The notes: generated by a model not told the origin, from the sequence alone. Positions 24,515-35,955 are shown, counted from the stretch's first letter. The stretch is DNA of 64,000 nucleotides from Sphingobium faniae (GCA_900100475.1 FMTU01000001.1:62001-126000), one strand, 5' to 3'. Translations and numbers: made by a program.

Positions 24515-25624
24515 TTAATAAACCACGACCGACCGGATGCTTTCGCCTGCGTGCATCAGGTCAAAGCCCTTGTTGATCTCTTCCAGACCGAGCACATGGG
24601 TGATCATCGGATCAATCTCGATCTTGCCGTTCATGTACCAGTCCACGATTTTCGGCACGTCGGTGCGCCCCTTGGCCCCGCCAAAGGCGCTGCCCTTCCA
24701 GACGCGCCCGGTGACGAGCTGGAACGGGCGGGTGCTGACTTCCTTCCCCGCTTCCGCCACGCCGATGATGATGCTTTCGCCCCAGCCGCGATGGCAGGCT
24801 TCCAGCGCGGTCCGCATGACGCCGGTATTGCCGGTGCAGTCGAAGCTATAGTCCGCGCCGCCATCGGTCAGCGCGACCAGATGCTGGACGATATCGCCCT
24901 CGACCCTCGATGGATTGACGAAATGGGTCATGCCGAAGCGGCGCCCCCATTCCTCCTTGCCGTCATTGATGTCGACGCCGACGATCATGTCCGCGCCCAC
25001 CAGCTTCGCGCCCTGAATGACGTTGAGGCCGATGCCGCCAAGGCCAAAGACGATGACGTTGGAACCGGGCGTCACCTTCGCGGTTTTGACCACCGCGCCG
25101 ACGCCCGTGGTCACGCCGCAGCCGATATAACAGCTCTTGTCGAAGGGCGCGTCCTCCCGGATCTTCGCGACGGCGATCTCCGGCAGCACGGTGAAGTTGG
25201 CGAAGGTCGAACAGCCCATATAGTGAAAGATCGGCTGCCCCTTGTAGCTGAACCGCGTCGTGCCGTCGGGCATCAGTCCCTGGCCCTGCGTCGCGCGGAT
25301 CGCGGTGCACAGGTTGGTCTTTCCCGACAGGCAGCTTTTGCACTGGCGGCATTCGGGCGTGTAGAGCGGAATGACATGATCGCCCGGCTTCACCGACGTG
25401 ACGCCCGGCCCCACTTCCCGCACGATCCCCGCGCCTTCATGGCCGAGGATCGAAGGAAAGATGCCCTCGCTGTCAAAACCGTCCAGCGTATAGGCGTCGG
25501 TATGGCAGATGCCGGTCGCCATGATCTCCACCAGCACCTCGCCCGCCTTCGGGCCGTCCAGATCGACCTCGACGATTTCGAGAGGCTTCTTCGCCTCGAA
25601 CGCGACAGCGGCTCTGGTTTTCAT
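24515..25624 (-). CDS. adhC: S-(hydroxymethyl)glutathione dehydrogenase / class III alcohol dehydrogenase
   Basis: This 369-residue zinc alcohol dehydrogenase has catalytic-zinc residues in [10 protein letters not shown] and GHEGAGIV. Its structural-zinc Cys cluster is [15 protein letters not shown], and the NAD fold is [14 protein letters not shown]. The class III signature regions and C-terminus ([10 protein letters not shown]) are typical. It oxidises S-hydroxymethylglutathione to S-formylglutathione, the substrate of fghA downstream. ATG 25624 follows a GGGAG ribosome-binding site; a longer frame to 25672 is unlikely. Confidence 0.96.
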   Translation of the reverse strand: MKTRAAVAFEAKKPLEIVEVDLDGPKAGEVLVEIMATGICHTDAYTLDGFDSEGIFPSILGHEGAGIVREVGPGVTSVKPGDHVIPLYTPECRQCKSCLSGKTNLCTAIRATQGQGLMPDGTTRFSYKGQPIFHYMGCSTFANFTVLPEIAVAKIREDAPFDKSCYIGCGVTTGVGAVVKTAKVTPGSNVIVFGLGGIGLNVIQGAKLVGADMIVGVDINDGKEEWGRRFGMTHFVNPSRVEGDIVQHLVALTDGGADYSFDCTGNTGVMRTALEACHRGWGESIIIGVAEAGKEVSTRPFQLVTGRVWKGSAFGGAKGRTDVPKIVDWYMNGKIEIDPMITHVLGLEEINKGFDLMHAGESIRSVVVY

Positions 25625-25832
25625 GAGTGCGCTCCCAATTCCATGCCCAAAATTCCCTGTCCAAAATTCCACGTAAAAGCCTTCTTAGGACAAAAATCGG
25701 CGAAGGAAAGCCTGCTGGCGGCCACCGCTTGCGGATCGGCGCTGCCGGTTATCGAAAGGGTAGCCGGGATATCCCGGCATGATCGCGTCGGCGCCTCGTC
25801 AGCCGCGGCCGCGATATGTCTATTTCAGAAAT

Positions 25833-25855
25833 ATGCGATTGACTCGCATTTGCGA
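25833..25855. promoter_or_regulatory. Overlapping Fur-like boxes before the siderophore receptor
   Basis: ATGCGATTGACTCGCAT (25833-25849) is a perfect 6-5-6 inverted repeat. It shares its right arm with a second palindrome, TCGCATTTGCGA (25844-25855). The pair lies about 55-75 bp before the GTG start of the receptor. The sequence fits the alphaproteobacterial Fur consensus as I know it, and overlapping sites suggest tight iron repression. Confidence 0.65.
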
Positions 25856-25906
25856 TAAAGTTAGGGCGCGCCGACACCCCTCCCCCTCCGGTGAAGGACA
25901 CCCCCG

Positions 25907-28048
25907 GTGAAAAGAATCGCATCCCTCCTTCTTGCTTCCACCGCTATTGCCATGGGCGGCTCCCAGGCCGCGTGGGCCGAGGAGGCAAGCGACGCTTCCG
26001 CCAGCCCAAACCGCAACGACATCATCGTGACGGGCTGGCTGGAGCGGGAGAATGATGCCGCGACCGGCCTGTCGCTGACGCTGCGCGAAACGCCGCAATC
26101 CCTTACCGTCATCAACCGCGACCGCATGGATGATTTCGCGCTGACCAATGTGAACGATCTGCTGGCGCAGGTCGTGGGCATCAATGTGGAGCGTTACGAA
26201 ACCGACCGGACCGAATATAATTCGCGCGGCTTCGACATCACCAATTTCCAACTTGACAATATCGGCCTGCCGCTGCGCTGGGGCATCCAGTTCGGCGATC
26301 TCGACACCGCGCTTTTCGACCGGGTTGAAGCGGTGCGCGGCGCGAATGCGATCATGACCGGCATCGGCAATCCCTCCGCGACGATCAACTATGTCCGCAA
26401 GCGCCCGACGCGGGAATTGCAGGTTTCCGCCTCCGCCATGCTCGGATCATGGGACCAGAAGCGCGTCGAGGCGGACGTATCGGGATCGCTCGATGCGTCG
26501 GGCACGCTGACGGCCCGGCTGATCTTCGCTCATGACGACCGCGACAGCTATCTTCGCTACAACAGGACCAACCGCAACGTCTACGGCGCGATCCTGGCGT
26601 GGGAGGTCGTGCCGCATCTGACCGCGACCGTCGGCTATACGCGGCAGGACAATGAATCCGACGGCGTGCTCTGGGGCGCGCTGCCGCTGCTCTATTCCAA
26701 TGGCGAGCGGATTCCCTATCCGGTGTCCGCATCCACCTCCCCTGAATGGACCTATTGGGACGTCCACGACCAGAACGCCTTTGCGGAACTGGCCTATGCG
26801 GCGGACAATGGCTGGCAGGCCAAAGGCCGCTTCACCTATATCCGCAGGCGTTCAAAGGCCAATCTCTTCTACGCCTATGGCTATCCCGACAAGGATACGG
26901 GGCTGGGCATCGGGGGAATGAGCGGCATCTATACATCGCCCTCGGAGCAGTATCTGGGCGATTTCCTTGCCTCCGGCCCGGTCAAGCTGTTCGGCCGCGA
27001 ACATGAACTGGCGCTGGGCCTTTCCACCGCCCGCATGGACAGCCGGGAATATGAAGCCTTCTCCGACGAATATCCCGAATACCCTTCCGTCAGTGAATGG
27101 GCGGAAAACGGCTTTCAGGTGGCAAGGCCCACTTATCCCGAAGCCTATCTGGCGGAAAAGACGCGCGACGACCTGACGCGCGCCTATGCCGCCCTGCACC
27201 TCAACCTCACCGACGCGCTCAAGGCCGTGGTCGGGGCCAGCGCCATGTGGCTCAAGACCACCGGCTTTTCCTATGATGTGGACCAGTCGCGCAAGAACAG
27301 CGAGGTCAGCCCCTATTTCGGCGCGGTGTTCGACGTGACGTCCAACATCTCCTTCTATGCAAGCTACACCAGCATCTTCAATCCACAGATCGAAGTCGAC
27401 GTCACCAACCGCCGCCTCGATCCCGCCAAGGGCACCAGCCTGGAAGGCGGCATCAAGAGCGAATGGCTCGACAAGCGCCTTTATGTCAGCGCCGCCCTTT
27501 TCCGCGCCCGCCAGTCCAATCTGGCGGAGGCGGCGGGCCAGTTCGAACCCGGCGAAGGGGGCCAGCCGGGCGACACCTATTATCGGGGCGTCGACACCAC
27601 CTCCAAAGGCTTCGAGATCGAGCTGACCGGCCATGTCACGGATCGCTGGACGGTCAGCGGCGGCTATACCGGCCTGCGGATCAGGGACCATGATGGCGAT
27701 CCGACGCGGACCTTCGTGCCGAACAAATCCCTGAAGCTCGCCACCACCTATGCCGTGCCGGAATGGCGCGACCTGAAACTGGGCGCGCAACTGCGCTGGC
27801 AAAATGGCATCGGCGTGATCGACAGCGACATCGTGGACATCGGCATCGTCACCGATCCCGTCACCATCCGGCAAAAGGGCTATGCGGTGCTGGACCTGAT
27901 GGCGGGCATCCGGCTGGTCGACCATCTTCGCGCCAGCGTGAACGTCCGCAACGTCACTGACACCCGGTATTTGAGCAGCCTGAAATGGGGGCAGGCCTTT
28001 TACGCCGCCCCGCGCAGCGCGCTTTTCACGCTCAGCTTCGATTATTGA
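25907..28048 (+). CDS. TonB-dependent siderophore receptor
   Basis: This 713-residue protein starts at GTG 25907 with a clear signal peptide (LLLASTAIAMGGSQAAWAE) and TonB box NDIIVTG. The plug has the siderophore-receptor features LRETPQSLTVINRDRM, RGFDITNFQLDNIG and RVEAVRGANAIMTGIGNPS. The barrel ends FTLSFDY. No STN signalling domain is present. It is preceded by Fur-like boxes and followed at 11 bp by two membrane-protein genes, a common arrangement for ferric-siderophore uptake and reduction. Confidence 0.93.
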   Translation: MKRIASLLLASTAIAMGGSQAAWAEEASDASASPNRNDIIVTGWLERENDAATGLSLTLRETPQSLTVINRDRMDDFALTNVNDLLAQVVGINVERYETDRTEYNSRGFDITNFQLDNIGLPLRWGIQFGDLDTALFDRVEAVRGANAIMTGIGNPSATINYVRKRPTRELQVSASAMLGSWDQKRVEADVSGSLDASGTLTARLIFAHDDRDSYLRYNRTNRNVYGAILAWEVVPHLTATVGYTRQDNESDGVLWGALPLLYSNGERIPYPVSASTSPEWTYWDVHDQNAFAELAYAADNGWQAKGRFTYIRRRSKANLFYAYGYPDKDTGLGIGGMSGIYTSPSEQYLGDFLASGPVKLFGREHELALGLSTARMDSREYEAFSDEYPEYPSVSEWAENGFQVARPTYPEAYLAEKTRDDLTRAYAALHLNLTDALKAVVGASAMWLKTTGFSYDVDQSRKNSEVSPYFGAVFDVTSNISFYASYTSIFNPQIEVDVTNRRLDPAKGTSLEGGIKSEWLDKRLYVSAALFRARQSNLAEAAGQFEPGEGGQPGDTYYRGVDTTSKGFEIELTGHVTDRWTVSGGYTGLRIRDHDGDPTRTFVPNKSLKLATTYAVPEWRDLKLGAQLRWQNGIGVIDSDIVDIGIVTDPVTIRQKGYAVLDLMAGIRLVDHLRASVNVRNVTDTRYLSSLKWGQAFYAAPRSALFTLSFDY

Positions 28049-28058
28049 GCGGGCCGGG

Positions 28059-28643
28059 ATGAGCTTTCCCATCGGCCTGCTCTGGATCGGCGGCGGCGGG
28101 GCGGTCGCGTCCATGGCGCTGTTGCGCCACGCCTGGGGAAAGCCGTCCCGCTCCGTCCCCCTCAATCTTGGCGCATGGGCGACGCTTCTGGCCGCCCTGC
28201 TGTGCGGCATGGCGGATTCCGGCGCATGGGGCATGGCGGTCGTCACGCTGGCCGCGCTCGCCGCGGCGTTTCTCTGCCTCGCGCACGCCGCCCTTGCCGC
28301 CCCGCCGGGCAGGCAGGCCGCTTCCAACCGCCGCGTCCGCATGTTGCCCGAAGGCGCAGAGCCGCTGCGGCTGGGCGCGCGGTTCCTGACTTTCGCCCTC
28401 ACCGTTCCGGGCGCCTGCCTCACGGCGCTGGCCATCGCGCTCGCGGCAAGAGCCGTCGCGGGCCGGATCGGCCTTCATGACGCGGACGGCAATGTGCTGA
28501 TGCTGTTCCTCATGCCCCTGCTCTGGATGCTGCTCGTCATGCTGCTGCTGTTTCAGGACCGCCGCCGCGCGCAACTGCTCTGGCTTTCCCTGCCCGCCCT
28601 GGCCAGCCTGCTGATCCTCGCCGCCACAGGAACGCACATATGA
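28059..28643 (+). CDS. Small polytopic membrane protein of the iron-uptake operon
   Basis: This 194-residue protein has about five hydrophobic segments (GLLWIGGGGAVASMALL; GAWATLLAALLCGMA; AVVTLAALAAAFLCLAHAAL; a fourth after RFLTFAL; MLFLMPLLWMLLVMLLLF). It is not a family I can name; similar proteins often sit between a siderophore receptor and a PepSY protein in sphingomonads. Its stop overlaps the next start (ATGA, 28640-28643), so the two are translationally coupled. Confidence 0.75.
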   Translation: MSFPIGLLWIGGGGAVASMALLRHAWGKPSRSVPLNLGAWATLLAALLCGMADSGAWGMAVVTLAALAAAFLCLAHAALAAPPGRQAASNRRVRMLPEGAEPLRLGARFLTFALTVPGACLTALAIALAARAVAGRIGLHDADGNVLMLFLMPLLWMLLVMLLLFQDRRRAQLLWLSLPALASLLILAATGTHI

Positions 28644-29992
28644 ATCAGGTCGTCCATAAAAGCACGGTGCAGCGCAGCCTTTCGGCCCATGCCGCTCTCG
28701 GCCTGCTCGCCAGCGCCCTGCTCTATATCCTGTGCCTGACCGGCACGGTTACGGTCCTTTATGAAGAATGGCAGCGGGTGGAACAGCCCGATGCGCCGGA
28801 AATGACCGCAATCGCGCCCGCCGCCGTCCAGACCGCCATCGCGAACCTGCTGGCCGGGGAGAAGGGCCGCAAGGCGACCGGGCATCTCTATGTCCACCTG
28901 CCGACCGACGCCCTGCCCCGCACGACGATCACGACGGACAATCAGGCGGCGCATGTCGATGCGCGCGGCGCGCTCGCCATGCCGGAACGCAACGCATGGT
29001 CGGAATTTCTCCTCGGCCTTCATGATATGCTGAACGTGCCGGGCGTCATCGGCATGACCATCGTCGGCGCGCTGGGCGTGATGATGCTGGCGCTCACGCT
29101 GACCGGCATCATCGCCCATCCGCGTATTTTCCGCGACGCCTTCCGCCTGCGCGCGCGCGACAAGGGGGGCGTGGGCCTTGCCGACTGGCACAACCGGCTG
29201 GGCGTGTGGACCCTGCCCTTCGCGATCGCCATCGCGCTGACGGGCGCGATGATCGGGCTTGGGTCCATCAACGGCTATGGGCTGGCAGGGCTTTTCTACA
29301 AGGGCGATCTGGAAGCGGCCTATGCGCCGATCTTCGGCGAGGAAGGGAAGCCGGACCCCAAATCCGCGCCCTTGCCCGATGTCGCGGCGGCCCTGCGGAC
29401 CATGGCCCAGCGCTTTCCCGAAGCGCGGCCCCTTTATGTGATCCTCCACGAACCCCTTACCGCCGGGCAGCAGGTGCAGGTGCTGGCCGGCCATGACCGC
29501 CGCCTGATCTTTGGCGAAACCTATGCTTTCGACAGCCAGGGGCGGTTCACGGGCAAGGCGGGCCTGTCCGACGGCCATATCGGCCAGCAGGTCGCGGCCT
29601 CGGCCTATAATCTGCATTTCGGCAATTATGGCGGCTGGCCGGTCAAGCTGGCCTATATCCTCTTCGGCGCGGCGCTGTGCGGCATGATAGCGGCCGGCGT
29701 CCTGATCTGGCTTGGCAAGCGCGAACGGCGCGGCTTTCATCACCCCCGGCTGCGCGCCGCCTGGCACGCGATCATATGGGGCGTCCCCTTCGCCCTCAGC
29801 ATGACCTTTCTGGCGCGGCTGACCATCGGCAACGAAGCGCCGTTCGTCGCGATTTTCTGGCTGCTCCTGCTGGCCTCCCTGATCGCCGCCCTCTGCCTTC
29901 CCGACACGATCAGGCGTGGCCTTCAATTCCTGCTGGGCGCGGGCGTGATCGGCGGTGGCCTGCTGGCGGCGGCGCTCGCTCTGGGCGGCTGA
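28640..29992 (+). CDS. PepSY-domain iron-regulated membrane protein (PiuB-type)
   Basis: This 450-residue protein has an N-terminal helix (LGLLASALLYILCLTGTVTVLYEEWQ, written in part), periplasmic PepSY-like regions (FSEFLLGLHDMLN; RLIFGETYAFDSQGRF) and three or four further helices. Conserved His residues at helix ends (GLHDML; LADWHNRLGVWTL; YNLHFGNYGGW) could ligate haem. It is probably a ferric-siderophore reductase component and the third gene of the Fur-boxed operon. Confidence 0.88.
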   Translation: MNQVVHKSTVQRSLSAHAALGLLASALLYILCLTGTVTVLYEEWQRVEQPDAPEMTAIAPAAVQTAIANLLAGEKGRKATGHLYVHLPTDALPRTTITTDNQAAHVDARGALAMPERNAWSEFLLGLHDMLNVPGVIGMTIVGALGVMMLALTLTGIIAHPRIFRDAFRLRARDKGGVGLADWHNRLGVWTLPFAIAIALTGAMIGLGSINGYGLAGLFYKGDLEAAYAPIFGEEGKPDPKSAPLPDVAAALRTMAQRFPEARPLYVILHEPLTAGQQVQVLAGHDRRLIFGETYAFDSQGRFTGKAGLSDGHIGQQVAASAYNLHFGNYGGWPVKLAYILFGAALCGMIAAGVLIWLGKRERRGFHHPRLRAAWHAIIWGVPFALSMTFLARLTIGNEAPFVAIFWLLLLASLIAALCLPDTIRRGLQFLLGAGVIGGGLLAAALALGG

Positions 29993-30013
29993 AGGCGCCG
30001 GGGCGGGCTTCGC

Positions 30014-30370
30014 CTATCGGCAATGCTCGCGCAGATATTGGGCGAGCACGACCGCCTGATTGCACGTCTCATCATGCGCGCCATAGAGCAAGGTGACATC
30101 GCCCTTCGCCGCCCGGTCGCACAGCGCCGCGACGGCCTCTCCATTTTCGTTCAGCTCCTTCCGGTAGCGGTCGCGGAATGCATCGAAGCGGGCGGGATCA
30201 TGGCCGAACCATTTGCGCAGGTCGGCGGAAGGCGCGATCTCCCTAAGCCACAGGGTCAACTCGGCCGCCTCCTTCGCGACGCCGCGCGGCCAGAGGCGGT
30301 CGATCAATATCCTTTGGCCGTCCGTCGGTTCCGGCGGTTCATAAATGCGCTTGATGCCGATCTTTCCCAT
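30014..30370 (-). CDS. DUF488 family protein (YeaO-like)
   Basis: This 118-residue protein carries the family signature ILIDRLWPRGVAKE near the N-terminus, then WFGHDPARFDAFRDRYRKEL and the C-terminal VTLLYGAHDETCNQAVVL. The family is widespread and its function is not established. The gene is separated by 12 bp from the small membrane-protein gene upstream on the same strand. Confidence 0.9.
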   Translation of the reverse strand: MGKIGIKRIYEPPEPTDGQRILIDRLWPRGVAKEAAELTLWLREIAPSADLRKWFGHDPARFDAFRDRYRKELNENGEAVAALCDRAAKGDVTLLYGAHDETCNQAVVLAQYLREHCR

Positions 30371-30382
30371 GGCCTTTACATC

Positions 30383-30628
30383 CTATGAAAGGTTGAACAG
30401 CGTGAACATCAGCCCCATCGCGAAACCGAAAACCATCAACATGACGCCCGCGATCCGCAGGATATAGGTCAGCGGATCGCCACCCTCCTCCGCCGCCGCG
30501 ATCAATGTAGCAGGGGCCTGCGGCTTGCCGATGATGCGCCGCGCCACATCCTGCCGGAACGCCATGATGAAGCCCATGGCGACAAGCGCGGCCCCGAACA
30601 GATCAATGATCCAGACATGAACTGGCAT
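30383..30628 (-). CDS. Small two-helix membrane protein
   Basis: This 81-residue protein has helices IIDLFGAALVAMGFIMAF and ILRIAGVMLMVFGFAMGLMF separated by a hydrophilic loop containing RRIIGKPQAPATL. No family is recognised. It precedes DUF488 on the same strand and follows metB by 30 bp, so it may be the tail of the cysteine/methionine operon. Confidence 0.6.
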   Translation of the reverse strand: MPVHVWIIDLFGAALVAMGFIMAFRQDVARRIIGKPQAPATLIAAAEEGGDPLTYILRIAGVMLMVFGFAMGLMFTLFNLS

Positions 30629-30658
30629 GTCACGCCCCGCCGTGGCGAAAGGGATTTA

Positions 30659-31820
<1,162 letters not shown>

Positions 31821-31828
<8 letters not shown>

Positions 31829-33536
31829 TGAAAAAGCGTCCTTCCGTCACCGCGCGCACGATCCCCGCCCGAATGGTGAAATCGCCGAAATGCTCGCCCG
31901 GTTCCCGTTCGCGGGCATAGCGGCCCAGCGCATCGTCCAGCACGTCCAGCATGGCCGCTTCGCCCACATTCTCCCGCACCATGCGATTGAGCCGCTCGCC
32001 ATGGAAACCGCCGCCCAGATAGAGATTATATTTGCCCGGAGCGCGCCCGGTGAAGCCGATTTCCGCGATATAGGGCCGCGAACAGCCATTGGGGCACCCG
32101 CTCATCCGCACCGTGATCGGCTCGCCGGTCAGGCCGTGCCGGTCGAGCAGCGCCTCGATCCTGTCCAGCAGGTCCGGCAGGTAGCGCTCGCTCTCCGCCA
32201 TGGCGAGGCCGCAGGTCGGCAGCGCCACGCAGGCGATCGCGTTGCGCCGCAACGGGGACGCGCTTTCCTGCGCCAGCCCATGTTCCTCCAACAGCGCGTC
32301 AATGGCCGCGCGTTCCTCCGCCTTCACGCCCGCGATGATGACATTCTGGTTGGGCGTCATGCGGAACGCGCCGCGATGGATGCGCGCAATGTCGCGAAAG
32401 GCGTCCAGCAGCTTCAGGTCCAGCCGCCCGTTCTGCACATAGACCGTGCGGTGCAGGCGGCCATCGGGGGTCTGGTTCCACCCGAAGCTGTCGCCGTTCG
32501 ACGTGAAATGGAAAGGCCGCGCCTCGGCAAATGGCTCGCCCATCACCCGCTCGATCGCGCCCTTGATCCAGTCCAGCCCCTTGTCGTCGATGGTATATTT
32601 GAAACGCGCCCGCTGCCGGTCCTTGCGGTCGCCATGGTCGCGCTGCACCGTCATGACCGCGTCGGAGCAGGCGATCACCTTGTCGGCGGGCACGAAACCG
32701 ATCACGCTCGCCAGACGCGGATAGGTATGCGGCGCCTGATCGGTGCGTCCCATGCCTCCGCCGATGGCGACATTGAACCCTTCCAGCCCGTTCGGCCCCT
32801 CAATGGCGATGAAGCCCAGATCCTGCGCATAGACATCCATGTCGTTGGACGGCGGCAGGGCGAAGCCGATCTTGAACTTCCGGGGCATATAGGTGCGCCC
32901 GTAAAAAGGCTCCTCCGGTTCCGATGACGCCACCCGCTCGTCGCCATACCAGATTTCATGATAGGCGCGGGTCCTGGGGATCACATGGTCGCTCACCCGC
33001 TTCGCCATCGCCGCCACCTCGGCATGGAAGCGGGAGCTTTGCGGATCGACCGTGCACATGACGCCACGGCTGTCGTCGCCGCAGGCCGCCACCGTGTCGA
33101 GCAGCGTCTCGTGCAATCCCTGGATGATCGGCCGCAAGCTGTCCTTGAGCACCCAGTGGAACTGGAACGTCTGCCGCGTCGTGATCCGCAGCGTCTGCCC
33201 GCCATGCGCCCGCGCCAGCTCGTCCAGCTTCAGCCATTGCGCCGCCGTGCACACCCCACCGGGCAGGCGGACCCGGATCATGAACTGAAAGGCCGGTTCC
33301 AGCTTCTGCCGCCGCCGCTCGTCGCGCACGTCGCGATCGTCCTGCTGGTAGATGCCGTGGAACTTCATCAGCTTCACATCGTCGGCCGAAGGGACCGCGC
33401 CGGTGATCCGGTCCAGCAATCCTTCCGCGATGGTCCCGCGCAGATAGTCGCTGGCGTCCTTCATCCGCTCGTCGGCGCTCAGCCTGTCGAGCGGCTGGGA
33501 CAGATCATGGCTGCGGTCGATGGTCGGGCTGGTCAT
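31821..33536 (-). CDS. cysI: NADPH-sulfite reductase hemoprotein (beta) subunit
   Basis: This 571-residue protein contains duplicated ferredoxin-like and sirohaem domains. The first has KFHGIYQQDDRD and RVRLPGGVCTAAQW. The 4Fe-4S/sirohaem ligands are CVALPTCGLAMAESER (C-x5-C) and SGCPNGCSRP (C-x3-C). It reduces sulfite to sulfide with electrons from the CysJ flavoprotein encoded 9 bp upstream. Length and motifs are complete. Confidence 0.95.
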
Positions 33537-33545
33537 GGCGTCCCT

Positions 33546-35351
33546 TCAATAAACGTCGCGCTGATAGCGATGGTCGGCCTGGAGCGAGCGGACATAATCC
33601 TCCGCCGCCTCATGGCTGGTGCGCGATTCCTGCGCCACGATGTCGATCAGCGCCCGATGCACGTCCGGCGCAAGGTTCGCCGCATCGCCGCACACATAGA
33701 CATGCGCGCCGTCCTCCAGCCATCCGAACAGGTCACTGGCCTGCTCCATCATCCGATGCTGGACATAGATTTTCTGCTGTCCATCGCGCGAAAAGGCGAC
33801 ATCCATCCGCCCCAGCGTCCCGTCCTTCAGCCAGCCCTGCCATTCGGTCTGATAGAGGAAATCCGTGCGAAACCGCCGCTCCCCGAAGAACAGCCAGCTC
33901 TTGCCGCCCGCGCCCCGCGCCTCGCGCTCCTGCATGAAGGCGCGATAGGGCGCGACGCCCGTCCCCGCCCCGATCATGACGATCGGCTTGTCGTCGCCAG
34001 GCAGGCGGAAATGCGGATTGCTCTGGATATAGACCGGCAGCACCGTATCGGGCGGCGCGCGATCGGCGAGCAGGCTGGAAGCGACCCCGTGCCGCGCCTC
34101 GCCATGCAGCGTGTAGCGCACCGGCGACACCGTCAGATGCGCTTCCTCCGGCGCTGCGGACAGGCTGGATGCCAGCGAATAGAGGCGCGGCTGGAGCGGC
34201 CGCAGCGCCGATACGAAACCCTGCGGCATCACCTCCCCCACCGGGAAGCGCCGCACGATGTCGACGATATGATGCGTCCGCAGGAACACGGACCGCTCGC
34301 CCGCGCGATCCTCCTGCTGCAACTGCTTCAATGCCGCGGCATCGCTCAGCAACGCCCAATAATCCAGGAAGCGCGGCGTCGCCGCCGTGATCTCGAACCG
34401 ATGCGTCAGCGCCTCGCCGATGGTCAGCGCCTGTTCTTTCCACTCGAACGCCGCATCGGGCGGCAGGCCCAGCGCATCGAGCAGCGCCGCGACCACCTGC
34501 GCATCGTTCGACACGGCGATCCCCATGGCGTCGCCCGGCTCATAATGCAGTCCCGACCCGGCGAGCGAAAATTCGACATGGCGCGTCTCCTTGTCCGACC
34601 CGCGCCCGACGATGGCGATATTGTCCACGATCTGCGCCGGAAAGGGATTGCGCTTGTCATAGGCGGCCATGGGAGGAACGCTCTCACCGGGCGTGGCGGC
34701 GACAGCCGGTCCGGGCGCGGCTTCCGCCTCGCTCGCCAGTTGCGCGACGATGGCCTTGATCCACGCTTCCGCCGGTTCCTCATAATCGACATCGCAATCG
34801 ACGCGCGGCGCGATCCTTTGCGCGCCCAGTTCCTCGAACCGCTGGTCCAGCCGCTTGCCTGCCTGACAGAAATATTCATAGGTGGAATCGCCCAGCGCCA
34901 GCACGGCGAAGCGCGCGCCTTCCAGCTTGGGCGCCTTGCGTCCCTCGGCAAATTCGAAAAAGCCCGTCGCGGGCTGCGGCGGATCGCCCTCGCCATAGGT
35001 GCTGACAATGACCAGCAGGTCCTGTTCCTGCCCCAATTGCCGCACCTTGTAATCGGCCATGTCGGCAACAACGCAGGACAGTCCCGCCGCCTTCGCCGCG
35101 TCCTCCAGCGCCCGCGCCAGTTCGGCGGCGTTGCCCGTTTCCGTGCCGTAAAGGATCGTCAGCCCCCGTGCAGGGGCGGCGGGCGCGAATGACGCGGGCT
35201 GCGTCAAGGGGTGGCGCAGCCCGGCGTCAAACCCGGCGAAATAGCCGCTGACCCAGCGCGCCTGCATCGGGTCCAGCGACTGTGAAAGCTGCTCTGCCAG
35301 TCGCCACTGCTCCAGGGTCAAGGCACTCCCCGGATGATCCGATGTCGTCAT
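33546..35351 (-). CDS. cysJ: NADPH-sulfite reductase flavoprotein (alpha) subunit
   Basis: This 601-residue protein has an N-terminal flavodoxin domain (ILYGTETGNAAELARAL; VSTYGEGDPPQ). Then comes an FAD/NADPH ferredoxin-reductase-like half with RLYSLASSL, HGVASSLL, MIGAGTGVAPYRAFM, FFGERRF and VYVCGDAANLAPDV, ending RYQRDVY. Domain order FMN-FAD-NADPH matches CysJ. It is the first gene of cysJ-cysI-metB, and an AT-rich promoter region with inverted repeats lies upstream. Confidence 0.95.
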   Translation of the reverse strand: MTTSDHPGSALTLEQWRLAEQLSQSLDPMQARWVSGYFAGFDAGLRHPLTQPASFAPAAPARGLTILYGTETGNAAELARALEDAAKAAGLSCVVADMADYKVRQLGQEQDLLVIVSTYGEGDPPQPATGFFEFAEGRKAPKLEGARFAVLALGDSTYEYFCQAGKRLDQRFEELGAQRIAPRVDCDVDYEEPAEAWIKAIVAQLASEAEAAPGPAVAATPGESVPPMAAYDKRNPFPAQIVDNIAIVGRGSDKETRHVEFSLAGSGLHYEPGDAMGIAVSNDAQVVAALLDALGLPPDAAFEWKEQALTIGEALTHRFEITAATPRFLDYWALLSDAAALKQLQQEDRAGERSVFLRTHHIVDIVRRFPVGEVMPQGFVSALRPLQPRLYSLASSLSAAPEEAHLTVSPVRYTLHGEARHGVASSLLADRAPPDTVLPVYIQSNPHFRLPGDDKPIVMIGAGTGVAPYRAFMQEREARGAGGKSWLFFGERRFRTDFLYQTEWQGWLKDGTLGRMDVAFSRDGQQKIYVQHRMMEQASDLFGWLEDGAHVYVCGDAANLAPDVHRALIDIVAQESRTSHEAAEDYVRSLQADHRYQRDVY

Positions 35352-35477
35352 TCGCGCTTATCCCCGGCTCCGCTCCCTCCCGCGCTCCGGCCTGCCTGAA
35401 CAGGGTCCTTTCCGGCGCCGATGTCGTGAAGCATCCTTTCACTCAGAAGGCCTATTTGAGCGCCCAAATAGAATAAC

Positions 35478-35496
35478 ACAAATGACTATTATTTGT
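35478..35496. promoter_or_regulatory. Inverted repeat in the cysJ promoter region
   Basis: ACAAAT and ATTTGT are separated by 7 bp in a distinctly AT-rich segment about 130 bp before cysJ. The layout suits a LysR-type (CysB-like) regulator, but that regulator is not in the window. Confidence 0.4.
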
Positions 35497-35525
35497 ATTT
35501 AAGAACAATATTTTTGCCCTAAAAC

Positions 35526-35936
35526 TCATGCGAGTTGTTCGAGAAGATCCAGCAGCACCGGCCGCAACCTCTGCACTTCCTCGCGATGAATGGCGGACAG
35601 CGTCGCCAGCAGCGCATGGGCATCCTTCGTCAGGCGCAGCAAGACCCGGCGGCGATCCTCCGCCGCCGCTTCCCGCGCGACCAGCCCCAGCGCCACCAGA
35701 CGATCCACCAGCCCCGTCGCGCTATGGGGTTTCAGGATCAACCGTTCCGCCACATGGCCGACCGTCGCCTGACCCGGCGCGGCGGCGCGGATCGCCAGCA
35801 ACGCCTGATGCTGCTGCGGCGTCAGCCCGGCCTGCGCCGCCTGCCCTTCGCTGAACGACTGGAACCGGCGGATCGCATGGCGGAACGCCGCCAGCGCGCG
35901 ATAATCCGCGTCTGTCAATTCCTTGTCCTGCTTCAC
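35526..35936 (-). CDS. MarR-family transcriptional regulator (upstream of ClC)
   Basis: This 136-residue protein has a winged helix from ALLAIRAAAPGQATVGHVAERLILKP (written in part) through TGLVDRLVALGLVAREAAAEDRRRVLLRLT, the D-x-R-R wing of MarR proteins. It is divergent from the ClC gene with only 77 bp between starts. The perfect palindrome in that gap is its likely operator, so it probably represses itself and the channel gene. Confidence 0.9.
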   Translation of the reverse strand: MKQDKELTDADYRALAAFRHAIRRFQSFSEGQAAQAGLTPQQHQALLAIRAAAPGQATVGHVAERLILKPHSATGLVDRLVALGLVAREAAAEDRRRVLLRLTKDAHALLATLSAIHREEVQRLRPVLLDLLEQLA

Positions 35937-35955
35937 CCCGATCTCCCTGTTGAAT

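Noticed and set aside
24134..25858. 574-codon plus-strand frame over adhC
   Set aside because: Antisense to the clear adhC-VOC genes; no recognisable domain.
32958..35192. Long plus-strand frame across cysI and cysJ
   Set aside because: Antisense shadow of two well-supported genes; no domain and Arg/His-rich composition.
35352..35525. Possible SAM riboswitch before the cysJ-cysI-metB operon
   Set aside because: No conserved stem arrangement or SAM-aptamer consensus seen; only AT-rich inverted repeats.
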